Below are positions 1 to 7,255 of a stretch of 31,693 nt of DNA, in pieces (positions within the stretch are counted from its first letter, which is position 1; every line of letters begins with the position of its first letter). A program made the position numbers and the translations under genes. Source of the DNA: a virus. The notes below the pieces were generated by a model. The model saw only the letters and a list, made by a program, of their open reading frames with translations, had not been told where the DNA came from and ran no database searches. The stretch is taken from IMG/VR virus record IMGVR_UViG_3300028228_000044, positions 1 to 31,693 of that record; one strand, 5' to 3'.

Positions 1-527
1 GTAGCTGCAAGAACAGATGAGAATGCTTGTACGTCAGTACCAATAGCCACACCTAAGTTAGTTCTTGAAGTGGCTGCGCTATTTACATCAGATAAGTTAT
101 TAATTACTTGTAACCCAACACCTGTACTTATGGCTTGCCATATTGAACCTGTGTAGGATAATACAAGATTAGAAACAGTATTGAAGTACAATGCACCAGC
201 ACTTAAAGCATCACCGTCATTGTCAAGGGTAGGGTTAGATGCTTTAGCACCTAAGTACCTGTCGTCAAAAGAATCATAAGAAGCAGCAGCGTCTGTTGCA
301 GAGCTTGCGGCAGCAGTTTCAGAGTTAGAAGCATTAGTGGCAGAAGTAGAAGCCTCAGATGCTCGTGTTGTTGCAGTAGATGCAGATGTTGAAGCAGAAC
401 TGGCTGAACCAGCGGCAGCGGTAGCTGATATAGCGGCCTCAGCAGCCTTGTTAGAAGCTACGGATGCCTGATTAGCAGCATCTGTTGTAGCATCTCCTGA
501 TCCACCTGGGCCTCTATATATAGCCAT
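1..527 (-). CDS. Tail fibre protein, N-terminal part (runs off the left edge)
   Basis: The reading frame starts at ATG 525-527 and stays open to base 1, giving 175 full codons. The N-terminus reads MAIYRGPGGSGDATTDA, a form common at the virion-attachment end of marine podovirus fibres. Residues 18-85 are almost entirely Ala, Ser and Thr, a low-complexity shaft. Then come a YLGAKASNPTLDNDGDAL segment and an NNLSDVNSAATSRTNLGVA / GTDVQAFSSVLA motif, both recurrent in phage fibres (family knowledge). The role is inferred to be host recognition, attached to the tail. The C-terminal half is absent here, but a leftward fibre C-terminus enters the window at its right end (31184-31693), so the two are probably one gene. 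The gene lies 10 nt after the PqqA-like ORF and may share its transcript. Confidence 0.85.
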   Translation of the reverse strand, partial: MAIYRGPGGSGDATTDAANQASVASNKAAEAAISATAAAGSASSASTSASTATTRASEASTSATNASNSETAAASSATDAAASYDSFDDRYLGAKASNPTLDNDGDALSAGALYFNTVSNLVLSYTGSIWQAISTGVGLQVINNLSDVNSAATSRTNLGVAIGTDVQAFSSVLAA

Positions 528-537
528 TTAATTGTCC

Positions 538-693
538 CTATCTATTTGCGATGTACATAGTTACTTCAAATCCAAATCTCATTTCAGTATATTCAGGTTT
601 AGTCCACATCATGTTTCTCCAAAGTACTTTAATTAACTTATCTCTTTCGTGCCTTTTAATCTCGTTCTTGCGGCAGTAATTTGTCCAAAGCAT
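538..693 (-). CDS. pqqA-like: PqqA-like peptide precursor (51 aa frame; core peptide 23-24 aa)
   Basis: The frame from ATG 691-693 is preceded by a strong GGAGGG ribosome site. Its last 23 residues, from the second of two adjacent internal ATGs (607-609), match the PQQ precursor PqqA in length and layout. They begin MWTKP and end [13 protein letters not shown]. The E-x3-Y pair that PqqE cross-links in PqqA falls at residues 15 and 19 of the 23-mer, as in Pseudomonas and Klebsiella PqqA (family knowledge). A GGAG site also lies just before the internal ATG pair, so the short form could be translated alone. No pqqB, C, D, E or F is visible, so maturation would need host enzymes. The 27-28 residue basic N-terminal extension is unusual. 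A structural role for the peptide is the alternative. Confidence 0.75.
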   Translation of the reverse strand: MLWTNYCRKNEIKRHERDKLIKVLWRNMMWTKPEYTEMRFGFEVTMYIANR

Positions 694-769
694 ATCACCC
701 TCCTCGCTAAAGGTATAGGTGCGTTCCTTCGGTCTCCCTACTTCCGTCCTGATGGATGAACGACTTATG
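694..769 (-). promoter_or_regulatory. Leader between the capsid terminator and the PqqA-like ORF
   Basis: These 76 nt on the minus strand hold no gene. Read leftward they contain the purine-rich run GGAAGTAGGGAGACC, then GGAACGCACC, then a ribosome site. The TATACC and GGTGATA segments (about 694-715) can pair with one bulge, placing the GAGG ribosome site in the loop of a hairpin that ends at the start codon. TCGTTC and GAACG could also pair. I see no good -35/-10 pair, so the fibre arm may depend on read-through from the capsid operon. A structured leader is a guess from local pairing only. Confidence 0.35.
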
Positions 770-800
770 AAAACTCCCCAGACCTTATGAGCCTGGGGAG
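770..800 (-). terminator. Rho-independent terminator after the major capsid gene
   Basis: On the minus strand an 8-bp GC-rich stem (CTCCCCAG at 793-800 pairing with CTGGGGAG at 774-781) closes an 11-nt loop and is followed by TTTT (770-773). It begins 18 nt after the capsid stop codon. It should end or attenuate the capsid transcript, making capsid the last strongly expressed gene of that unit and reducing transcription into the PqqA-like and fibre genes. Confidence 0.85.
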
Positions 801-817
801 GTATTACAACTTACTGG

Positions 818-1762
818 TTAAGCAGGTACAGCCAAAGCTACAGCAGCATCGTCACGCAACTCAGCTACACCGTAAAGCATATCTGTCGTGAACAATGTTG
901 CAAGCCACTCTTGCTTGTACTGGGTCTGTGAACGTACGCCCATTTGCTCAGCAAGACAGAAAGCATCTTTATGAGCCATCAAGCAAATACGGTCAGCACC
1001 TGAACTACCTGCACCAAAGTCAGCATTGGTAGATACAAATACTTTAACACCATATACATCACCAACAGAACCATTACGGATTGTGTTGCTTGAACCCACA
1101 TCACCAGTGAACGCTTGCTCAGTAAATCGAGCAATGCTCATTAAAGTATTTCTGGTTGTAGGTGGAACAAGTAAAACACGATCTGACATAGGTACATCAG
1201 CGTCATCGAGCCTTTGGATTGAACGTCTTATCCCTGCATCAGCAAGCGCAGCAGCGTTTGAAGACGTAGAGTTATAAGCAGTTGCACCCGTAGAACCGAT
1301 CCATGCTTTAGTAGCTGTGTTAGAAGTAGCGTAGTCATCAGTGCCAAGTGTAGCACCGTTAACCAAACGACCAAGCCGTACAAGGTCAGTATCAACCTGT
1401 TTAGCAATAGCATAACCAGCGTCATCAGTGTAGAACTTACGCAAAGAGCTTAGTGCTTGTGTCTCTACGATGTCTTCAATGAAACGTGAGTATTCATAAT
1501 GCTTGTTAATGTTAACGAGGATTTCACTCTCTGTAGCAGCAATCAGTGTGACCTGAGTTGATGCTGATTTAGCAGAGGCTGCTCCACGAGTTGGTTTAGG
1601 AATGTGAAGTACATCACCCTTTTTGCCTTTGAAAGACATCTTGGAGAACAAGTTTGCTGCAACAAGATTAGCCTTGTATGCGGCAACAATCTCATCACTC
1701 CAAATCTCAGGGATAAACTTCGCTGCGGTAGTGGTTGTTACATTATTAGTACCTAGTGCCAT
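818..1762 (-). CDS. Major capsid protein
   Basis: This 314-residue protein follows the scaffold gene and precedes a strong terminator, the usual place for the major head protein. The N-terminal region (about residues 15-60: KFIPEIWSDEIVAAYKANLV, then FKGKKGDVLHIPKP) and the IVETQALSSLRKFYTDDAGYA stretch resemble capsid proteins of marine podoviruses that adopt the HK97 fold (family knowledge). The start ATG 1760-1762 has an AAAGGA ribosome site. It should self-assemble with the scaffold into the procapsid. No separate maturation protease is visible in the window. Confidence 0.88.
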   Translation of the reverse strand: MALGTNNVTTTTAAKFIPEIWSDEIVAAYKANLVAANLFSKMSFKGKKGDVLHIPKPTRGAASAKSASTQVTLIAATESEILVNINKHYEYSRFIEDIVETQALSSLRKFYTDDAGYAIAKQVDTDLVRLGRLVNGATLGTDDYATSNTATKAWIGSTGATAYNSTSSNAAALADAGIRRSIQRLDDADVPMSDRVLLVPPTTRNTLMSIARFTEQAFTGDVGSSNTIRNGSVGDVYGVKVFVSTNADFGAGSSGADRICLMAHKDAFCLAEQMGVRSQTQYKQEWLATLFTTDMLYGVAELRDDAAVALAVPA

Positions 1763-1779
1763 TTCTTATTTCCTTTAAG

Positions 1780-2607
1780 TTAATTGTAGACTCGTCCCTC
1801 TGCGTAAGCCTGAAGGATTTCCTCTGAATGTGCATAATATTTATCAGGGTTGTTTTTTAGAAGTTCTTGAATAGCCTTTCGAGAGTATTTCTTTTGTGAA
1901 CTAATAGAAGAAGTTCCTGTATCAACAGAGGCAGCTTTAAGAGATTTACTTCTATTCTCTTTTACTTCAGTAGTGATTGGCTGCTGTTCTGGTTGCCTAA
2001 CACCTGAAATAGCTTTCCAGGTGCTGATTAATTCAGTTGCAGCAGCTACGTCATACCTATCGTCTGCATCATCGTACAGTCTTTGTCTAATAGGAGAAGC
2101 ATCTACCCACTCTTTAAACTGTGGGTTTTTTATCACTTCTACATAATCAGGAAACTGTTGTTGCAGATTCTGTTGAGCAGATTGAGCTTTCATTATCAAG
2201 GCATTTTCTTGTGCCTGTTTAATGGACGGATGATTGGATAAATACTCATCCATAGCTTCTGTTGGTTTTTTAAAGAATTTCTCGTTTGGGTCTTCAATCT
2301 CTTCTGATGACTGTTTATTTGCTGTATTTTTTAAGAGTTCCCGCTTGAGCATTTCATCAACGAACTTTCGATGTTCGCCAACTTCTTGAGCTTGCCTACC
2401 GTTGAGCTTTTCTAGCTCTTGGTGCATCTTAGCAATTTGTGCTGTAGACTTACCACGATACTTTTCAGGTAAATCATCTTCAGGGTTATCCTCTGGTGCT
2501 GGTTCCTGTTGTGCTTCTACCTGCACCTGTTCAGTAGGATCATCATCACCTACTTCATCAGGTGTAAAGTCAAGATTTTCTTCAATCGGATCTTCAAAAT
2601 TAGCCAT
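1780..2607 (-). CDS. Capsid assembly scaffold protein
   Basis: This 275-residue, highly charged protein sits directly upstream of the capsid gene. Residues 1-50 are strongly acidic. An LPEKYRGKS motif follows at about 47-55, and the central part is Gln- and Lys-rich, predicted helical or coiled. The C-terminal helix is basic and aromatic (KYSRKAIQELLKNNPDKYYA), as expected for the coat-binding end of a scaffold. The LPEKY-type motif recurs in scaffolds of marine podoviruses. Function rests on position, composition and this motif. The protein is probably released or degraded during packaging. Confidence 0.8.
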   Translation of the reverse strand: MANFEDPIEENLDFTPDEVGDDDPTEQVQVEAQQEPAPEDNPEDDLPEKYRGKSTAQIAKMHQELEKLNGRQAQEVGEHRKFVDEMLKRELLKNTANKQSSEEIEDPNEKFFKKPTEAMDEYLSNHPSIKQAQENALIMKAQSAQQNLQQQFPDYVEVIKNPQFKEWVDASPIRQRLYDDADDRYDVAAATELISTWKAISGVRQPEQQPITTEVKENRSKSLKAASVDTGTSSISSQKKYSRKAIQELLKNNPDKYYAHSEEILQAYAEGRVYN

Positions 2608-2662
2608 GTATAAAAACTCCTGTCACATTGTGATTATAGGAAATAAAAAATATCACTGACGC

Positions 2663-2896
2663 TCAGTCTCTACGTTTTTCAGCGATTCTTGTTGCTTGCT
2701 CGTGCTTCCTAGCCCATGCGTCTGCTGCTGTTGGAAAGTCACCAGTGACCCCCTCTAAAGCAATACGTGGTGCTGAGATAATACGAGGTGCTGCACACTG
2801 ACAAGTAGGACACGAGATCGTGGTTACCTCTTCATCAATGTAATTCTCTGCGATGTGGTTTTGTTCACACCTGAATTCAAACATTCTTTTACTCAT
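2663..2896 (-). CDS. Small FmdB-type zinc-ribbon protein
   Basis: The protein has 77 residues. The N-terminus FEFRCEQNH and the later SCPTC give a C10/H14/C29/C32 set of likely zinc ligands, laid out like the FmdB/CxxC regulatory-protein zinc ribbon with His replacing one Cys. The C-terminal half (about 45-77) is charged and helical. Its start overlaps the end of the 77-residue gene upstream by 8 nt, so translation is probably coupled. Such small zinc ribbons are frequent in phage head gene clusters, but the exact function is unknown; a minor virion or assembly factor is possible. Confidence 0.65.
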   Translation of the reverse strand: MSKRMFEFRCEQNHIAENYIDEEVTTISCPTCQCAAPRIISAPRIALEGVTGDFPTAADAWARKHEQATRIAEKRRD

Positions 2897-3122
2897 TGTT
2901 TAGTTGCTCCCAGGCTTCCTCAGAAAGTTTCTTGAGAGTTCTAATCCAATGTAAAACATCTAACTGTCCTTTACGAAAGTGCATTTCCTCAACGGTTTTA
3001 GTAGCCATCAAGTTATCTCTTTCTTCAATCATTGTTTCTACATCTGTCAACAAATCTGTGTAGCCTTGTGTCGACATCATTTCAAATCTTGCTTCGTAGT
3101 ACGCCTGGAGTTCTTTATCCAA
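2889..3122 (-). CDS. Conserved-type hypothetical protein between portal and scaffold
   Basis: A 77-residue acidic, predicted all-helical protein (MDKELQAYYEARFEMMSTQG at the start, then TDVETMIEERDNL). Proteins of this look occur between portal and scaffold in marine podoviruses, but I know no assigned function. It is the first gene after the promoter at 3190-3218 only if the transcript starts there; that promoter lies between this gene and portal, so capsid-proximal genes would get a second input of transcription. The ribosome site is GGAG just before the ATG at 3120-3122. Confidence 0.6.
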   Translation of the reverse strand: MDKELQAYYEARFEMMSTQGYTDLLTDVETMIEERDNLMATKTVEEMHFRKGQLDVLHWIRTLKKLSEEAWEQLNNE

Positions 3123-3154
3123 ATGGAGTTCTCCTAAATGATAATGAGTATTAG

Positions 3155-3173
3155 AATGAGAATGATTCTTATT
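3155..3173. promoter_or_regulatory. Fur-box-like operator, copy 1
   Basis: AATGAGAATGATTCTTATT is a near-palindrome. It differs at one position from the 19-bp Fur consensus described for Vibrio (AATGANAATNATTNTCATT; established knowledge, from memory). It lies about 10-30 nt downstream of the expected start of the transcript from the 3190-3218 promoter, where a bound repressor would block elongation. An 18-of-19 identical copy is at 7490-7508. Another dimeric regulator, including a phage one, could equally use it. Confidence 0.45.
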
Positions 3174-3189
3174 TACATAATGTTACGGC

Positions 3190-3218
3190 ATTATACCACA
3201 AATGAACAACAAAGTCAA
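3190..3218 (-). promoter_or_regulatory. Sigma70-type promoter for scaffold and capsid genes
   Basis: On the minus strand, TTGACT (3213-3218) and a perfect TATAAT (3190-3195) are separated by 17 bp. The whole element, including an upstream CAGTAAATA stretch, is nearly identical to the promoter at 7165-7193. It would drive the genes from 3122 leftward to the terminator at 770-800 (77-aa protein, zinc ribbon, scaffold, capsid), giving extra capsid expression. Confidence 0.85.
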
Positions 3219-3225
3219 GCATTAT

Positions 3226-5259
3226 TTACTGTCTGGTTCTTTTTTCTTGCATCTGTCTCTCAACTATTCTTTCCTTAGATTCAATATCTTTTTCTTTAAT
3301 CAAGATATCCGCAATCTTAGCTCTCTTAGTAAACTCGTTAGTATCCTCATCTTTAATGTTAGCTGATAGGTTACGGATCATGTCCGTTTTAACCTTATCT
3401 TCCATAAGAGAAGCCTCAACCATAAGTTTCTGCGCTCTGGCTTGTGCCTCTTGAGCATCAGCCATAGACTCAGCAGCTCTAGCTTGTAGCTCAGCAGTCT
3501 GAGCAGCGAGGTATTGCATCTGAGCCTGTTGTTGTTGCATCTGCATCTCTTGAGCTTGTGGGTTAGGCTGAGACATCTGATCTAGTTGTGATACCAGCTC
3601 TTCTCTGTTCAACAAACCAGAGGTAGATACAATGCTCTTTAAGATGATAGGAACAATGGGTGAGTTAGGACCAAGCGTCTGAAGCAACCCTATTAGCTGT
3701 TGTTGTTCATGCTCTCTAGCAATAGACCCAATAGAGGACATTGTGGTAAACTTAAAGTCTTTCATTGGGTAACGCTCTGGGTCAAACTGCATATAGCGAT
3801 ACGCAACCTTCTTAACCATTGGAATGATGAAGTCATCCTGAAACGATGCCATTGCCACTTTATTCTTCTTGACAATAGCAGACATAGCTAACGACATACC
3901 CATACCGTTGTTTTGTCCTCCTCCACCTGCTGCGCTCTTGACCAACTCTGCCGAGTCTAGTGTGCCTGTTGCTTGCAGCAGCATTGCCTCAAACCCTTTA
4001 GCTGTATCATAGTTTGAGGCATCGGTACTTCCAAATTTAAACGGTACTAATATTTCTGAAGGGTTACCATTAGTTAGGATGTTTTTACCAGGTCTAACCT
4101 CAAACTTCATGCCTCTCGGTAATCTTGTAGCATCAATACCCATCATAGGTGCTGTTGTTAGTGCCAGGGAGTCCATATGACTACGCAGTTGGGCATCAAT
4201 AGCCTTTTGCATATTATATGCCTTCTCTACTGTTCCAACCCCGTAGAAGCGTCCTGGACGTACCTCTGGTCGATAGGCAATAACAGGTCTATCTTCCATC
4301 ATGTACGGTGAGCGTTCTGCCTTCAAAAGCTGAGAATCATTGGCGATAACTACTATAGCTTCAACCAAATCAGCCATTTCTGATGCTTCATCGTCATCAG
4401 GGAACAGTTCTTCTGCTCTTTGCTCTACTTCTCCTGATTCTTCTAGTAAATCTCTAGGTACTAGCCCATAATATCGGATAACTTTAACTTTATCATCACG
4501 GTATTGAGTATCTTCAAGCTGTGAGTCATCTAAATCATCGTCATCATAAGAAGGCTTGACATCTACCTTTCGATAAACACCAGAAGCCATTCCTCTGATA
4601 ACTTGATGATAACTGAGGTACTCTTCTACGCCTACACCTAAAGATTCCTCAATTGAGTCAGCATTTGGGTCAATTAAGAGATTTCTAGGGTTTACCGGCT
4701 TAATTTTTATGGATATCTTCTCTCTTTCGGTGACACCAACCTCTGCTATGCCTTGATCTGGCACTTCTTTGGTAGTAGGGACACGTTCCATCTCAGTTTT
4801 GACTAAAACTTCCCCAATACCAGTACCAAATATCTCTGCTAACTTGACAATTGATGATACATTGTTCAGATAAGCGTTATTGTGCGTGTCTTCAAGCAAA
4901 AGAAGCTGCATTTTCTCAATATCTGAGGCATCTTCATCTAAACCATCATCACTTATTTCAAACAGTTTGCCTGTTCCAGCAAAACCTTCCATAGTTTCCG
5001 CAACACGGTTATCAACAGCCTGACGGGTGGCAGGACTAATAATTTTACTGCGCTCACTATCCCTTGTACGATCTTCTGCGCTCCAAACACCATAATAAAT
5101 CCTCTCATATTCATCCCACTTGGTCTCATAGTTAGAGTCCCTCCAGTCTCTCCACTTGTTACAGTGATCAACAACAAAAGATACTAACTCTTTATCACTT
5201 TCAGTAACTTCTACTTCTTCATCTGAGGTGAATTCTGTATTCCTGTTTATTTCAGCCAT
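3226..5259 (-). CDS. Portal (head-tail connector) protein
   Basis: This 677-residue protein lies directly after the terminase genes and before the capsid genes. The opening region has features of podovirus portals (KWRDWRDSNYETKWDEYERIY, then the SKIISPATRQAVDNRVAETM stretch). The middle holds a YRPEVRPGRFYGVGTVEKAYNMQ segment typical of portals. Residues about 555-640 form a Gln/Ala-rich coiled coil, likely the barrel or crown end. It should form the dodecameric channel through which DNA enters and leaves. The start ATG 5257-5259 has only a weak upstream ribosome site (TTGGGATACTAAC). Confidence 0.88.
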   Translation of the reverse strand: MAEINRNTEFTSDEEVEVTESDKELVSFVVDHCNKWRDWRDSNYETKWDEYERIYYGVWSAEDRTRDSERSKIISPATRQAVDNRVAETMEGFAGTGKLFEISDDGLDEDASDIEKMQLLLLEDTHNNAYLNNVSSIVKLAEIFGTGIGEVLVKTEMERVPTTKEVPDQGIAEVGVTEREKISIKIKPVNPRNLLIDPNADSIEESLGVGVEEYLSYHQVIRGMASGVYRKVDVKPSYDDDDLDDSQLEDTQYRDDKVKVIRYYGLVPRDLLEESGEVEQRAEELFPDDDEASEMADLVEAIVVIANDSQLLKAERSPYMMEDRPVIAYRPEVRPGRFYGVGTVEKAYNMQKAIDAQLRSHMDSLALTTAPMMGIDATRLPRGMKFEVRPGKNILTNGNPSEILVPFKFGSTDASNYDTAKGFEAMLLQATGTLDSAELVKSAAGGGGQNNGMGMSLAMSAIVKKNKVAMASFQDDFIIPMVKKVAYRYMQFDPERYPMKDFKFTTMSSIGSIAREHEQQQLIGLLQTLGPNSPIVPIILKSIVSTSGLLNREELVSQLDQMSQPNPQAQEMQMQQQQAQMQYLAAQTAELQARAAESMADAQEAQARAQKLMVEASLMEDKVKTDMIRNLSANIKDEDTNEFTKRAKIADILIKEKDIESKERIVERQMQEKRTRQ

Positions 5260-5279
5260 GTTAGTATCCCAATATATAA

Positions 5280-5399
5280 TTAAGTGTTCTTTACGTAGGT
5301 GTTCATATTTCTATTACCTTTCTTACAATTACAATATGCAGGAACAACTTGTAAGTTAGTCTTACGAGTTCCCGTTGCCTACAGCCTACAATCTTTCAT
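5280..5399 (-). pseudogene. Possible remnant of a small Cys-containing (HNH-tail-like) ORF with an in-frame TAG
   Basis: The 141-nt gap between terminase and portal contains a frame that begins ATG at 5397-5399, hits TAG after six codons (5379-5381), and then continues for 32 codons to TAA. The second part reads ATGTRKTNLQVVPAYCNC followed by KKGNRNMNTYVKNT. The LQVVPAYCN part resembles the end of HNH-type endonucleases. With the stop in place there is no sensible start for the second part. It may be a decayed homing endonuclease, a frame translated by stop read-through, or chance. Confidence 0.35.
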
Positions 5400-5400
5400 A

Positions 5401-6675
5401 TTAGTACCCGCTTATAGGGTCTAAAGGTTCGTATTCATCGTCTGGGTCATCTTCAAAGTACATTGCTGCGTTAGCTATGTGAGCAATAAGACTTACAGAA
5501 TCTATCATGTCATCATGTACACCAGTAGTGGGAAAGTTTAACAACTCATCCTTGAACTCTCTTACCCAGTCTCCATCACACAACTCTATCTGTTTATGCT
5601 CAAACCTACCTTGCAAAGCACCAACAACTCTATCTACCTTGCTTCTATTACCTAACGCTACTTCTTCTATTCGTGGGTAGATGTTCTGCTTTAACATCAT
5701 CTCTGTTAAGTAAGGCAGTACAGCCCTCATCAGAGAACCCTTCTCTATGCCTATGACTTGTATATTATAAGTCTTGACATGATCCAACATCCTCTCGCAT
5801 ATCTCTTTAATGTCCCACCTACCAGCGTCAACCTTATCCACCCACCACTTGTTATCATCACCTACCTTAACAATGGCTATGGACGTTTGATCCAGATACT
5901 TCTTCTTATTACTGGCTTGCTTGGATACATTCTCAAAACCTGCTAAGTCAACACCCATATAGTAAGTGCCTTCTTTAGGTTCATCATCCTTATCTTTAAT
6001 AACAACCCAGTTCTCTTTAAAGATGTCTGACTGTGGTGCTTCAAAGTTAGCCATGAACTCTTGTCTGAATGCAAACGTAGACATTGTATTCTTAGCTACT
6101 TCAATCTCTTCTTTATCCAGTAGTGGGTTATCAAAGCTAGTAAAGTGCCATGACTTCCAATCCTTAGTCTCTGGCTTATCACTCTGACCCATCTTGTAGG
6201 TATCATAGAAATGATTACGCCCCTTGGGTGTACCAATAAATATACAGTGACCCTTCAAGTCAGCTAACGCTGGTCTAAGAATCTGTTCAAACACAGTAGG
6301 TTTAATATCTGCATACTCATCGAGTACAACAAACTTTAAAGCTACACCACGCATTGTCTCTGGTCTATCAGCACCTTTTAACGATATCTTAGAACCGTTA
6401 ATCAATGTAAGTTGCATATTGTTAACGTGACTGCTTGCTATCACTGGGTTACCAAGCTCAAGCAGTTGTTGCCACATAATATCTCTAGCTTGTTGCTGCG
6501 TAGGAGCTATATACCAGACATGACCCTTCTTAGCTTCTAAGGCGTTAACAAGCAACTGCCACGCTGCCAACATACTCTTACCCGTCCTACGACCAGCAGC
6601 TATAACCTTAAACCTGGACTTATCAGCCCACACATCTTTCTGCCAGGGTAGTAGCTTAATATCAAGATTCGACAT
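5401..6675 (-). CDS. terL: Terminase large subunit (ATPase and nuclease)
   Basis: The 424-residue protein has all the motor and nuclease motifs. Walker A is AGRRTGKS (27-34). Walker B with catalytic Glu is FVVLDE (115-120). The coupling motif is IGTPKG (147-152). The RNase H-like nuclease acidic residues are D243 in GVDLAG, E311 in GIEKG and D388/D389/D392 in HDDMIDS. It pumps DNA into the procapsid through the portal and cuts concatemers. The start overlaps the small subunit by 14 nt, so translation is likely coupled. Length fits the compact T4/Terminase_6-like group. Confidence 0.95.
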   Translation of the reverse strand: MSNLDIKLLPWQKDVWADKSRFKVIAAGRRTGKSMLAAWQLLVNALEAKKGHVWYIAPTQQQARDIMWQQLLELGNPVIASSHVNNMQLTLINGSKISLKGADRPETMRGVALKFVVLDEYADIKPTVFEQILRPALADLKGHCIFIGTPKGRNHFYDTYKMGQSDKPETKDWKSWHFTSFDNPLLDKEEIEVAKNTMSTFAFRQEFMANFEAPQSDIFKENWVVIKDKDDEPKEGTYYMGVDLAGFENVSKQASNKKKYLDQTSIAIVKVGDDNKWWVDKVDAGRWDIKEICERMLDHVKTYNIQVIGIEKGSLMRAVLPYLTEMMLKQNIYPRIEEVALGNRSKVDRVVGALQGRFEHKQIELCDGDWVREFKDELLNFPTTGVHDDMIDSVSLIAHIANAAMYFEDDPDDEYEPLDPISGY

Positions 6676-7057
6676 CTACATCCTCATATTCTGCATCTTG
6701 TAGTTCTTCTTGATCTAAAACTTCAGCCTTAGCATCACCAAGCATTGATATCTGAATATTAACACTACCTCTGCCTGCATCCCTACCCTTCTCAAAGTAT
6801 GACATTGGAAGGACACGATCAATACACATCTTTAGACACGCCACTTGATCCTTGTCATCATCATTTAATGCCTTACTGATGATAGTGTTAATGACTGTCT
6901 CACCGCTTGTAGCTAACAACCTAGCATGAAACTCTTTGATCCTAGCAGCCTCACCTGGCGGTCTACCAATAACACCTCGTTTCTTCTTGGACTCAACCTC
7001 AGACTTTCTCGGTCTACCACGACCCCTTTTCTTAGGGACATTATCTACATCAGACAA
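6662..7057 (-). CDS. terS: Terminase small subunit (DNA recognition)
   Basis: The 131-residue protein begins with two basic stretches. KKRGRGRPRK (about 9-18) matches an AT-hook core, and GVIGRPPG (about 28-35) follows. After that come helical segments and an acidic tail. This layout and the overlap with the large subunit support a small terminase that binds packaging sites. The only plausible start is TTG 7055-7057, with AAGGA seven nt upstream; no in-frame ATG is nearby. It is the first gene of the leftward operon driven by the promoter at 7165-7193. Confidence 0.8.
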   Translation of the reverse strand: MSDVDNVPKKRGRGRPRKSEVESKKKRGVIGRPPGEAARIKEFHARLLATSGETVINTIISKALNDDDKDQVACLKMCIDRVLPMSYFEKGRDAGRGSVNIQISMLGDAKAEVLDQEELQDAEYEDVDVES

Positions 7058-7079
7058 ATGTTTATCCTTATGTTTTATA

Positions 7080-7158
7080 CTATTTAGTTCTAAATAGCTT
7101 TAAATAGAAAAATTATCAATAGATTACTATTAATGATTATCTGTTTTGATCTATTTAG
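7080..7158. repeat. Cluster of CTATTTAG/CTAAATAG octamers in the leftward leader
   Basis: The octamer CTATTTAG or its reverse complement CTAAATAG occurs at 7080-7087, 7090-7097 and 7151-7158. Further copies lie at 7504-7511, 10607-10614 and 10663-10670, all in non-coding control sequence or at its edge. The first two form an inverted pair. Placement downstream of the leftward promoters suggests an operator or RNA element. I did not count every chance occurrence in the rest of the window. Confidence 0.4.
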
Positions 7159-7164
7159 TGTTCT

Positions 7165-7193
7165 ATTATACCACAAATCAACAACAAAGTCAA
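7165..7193 (-). promoter_or_regulatory. Sigma70-type promoter for the terminase-portal operon
   Basis: On the minus strand TTGACT (7188-7193) and a perfect TATAAT (7165-7170) are 17 bp apart. The 17-bp spacer differs from that of the promoter at 3190-3218 at one base, and an upstream CAGTAAATA is also shared. The transcript would start near 7158 and read into the small terminase gene after an AT-rich leader of about 100 nt. Host RNA polymerase is the expected user, as no phage polymerase is seen. Confidence 0.88.
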
Positions 7194-7255
7194 GAACTAT
7201 TTACTGTATTAGTCCAGAACTCCCGTGTTTTTTTTAGTAGGGGACATATCTTAGT

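Noticed and set aside
725-750. TAGGGAGACC, similar to the start of T7 RNA polymerase transcripts
   Set aside because: The upstream promoter part is absent and no phage RNA polymerase gene is seen.
735-770. CTGATGGATGAAC on the plus strand, resembling a hammerhead ribozyme core
   Set aside because: The conserved A after CTGATG is missing and no stem II forms before the GAAA, so the core cannot fold as a hammerhead.
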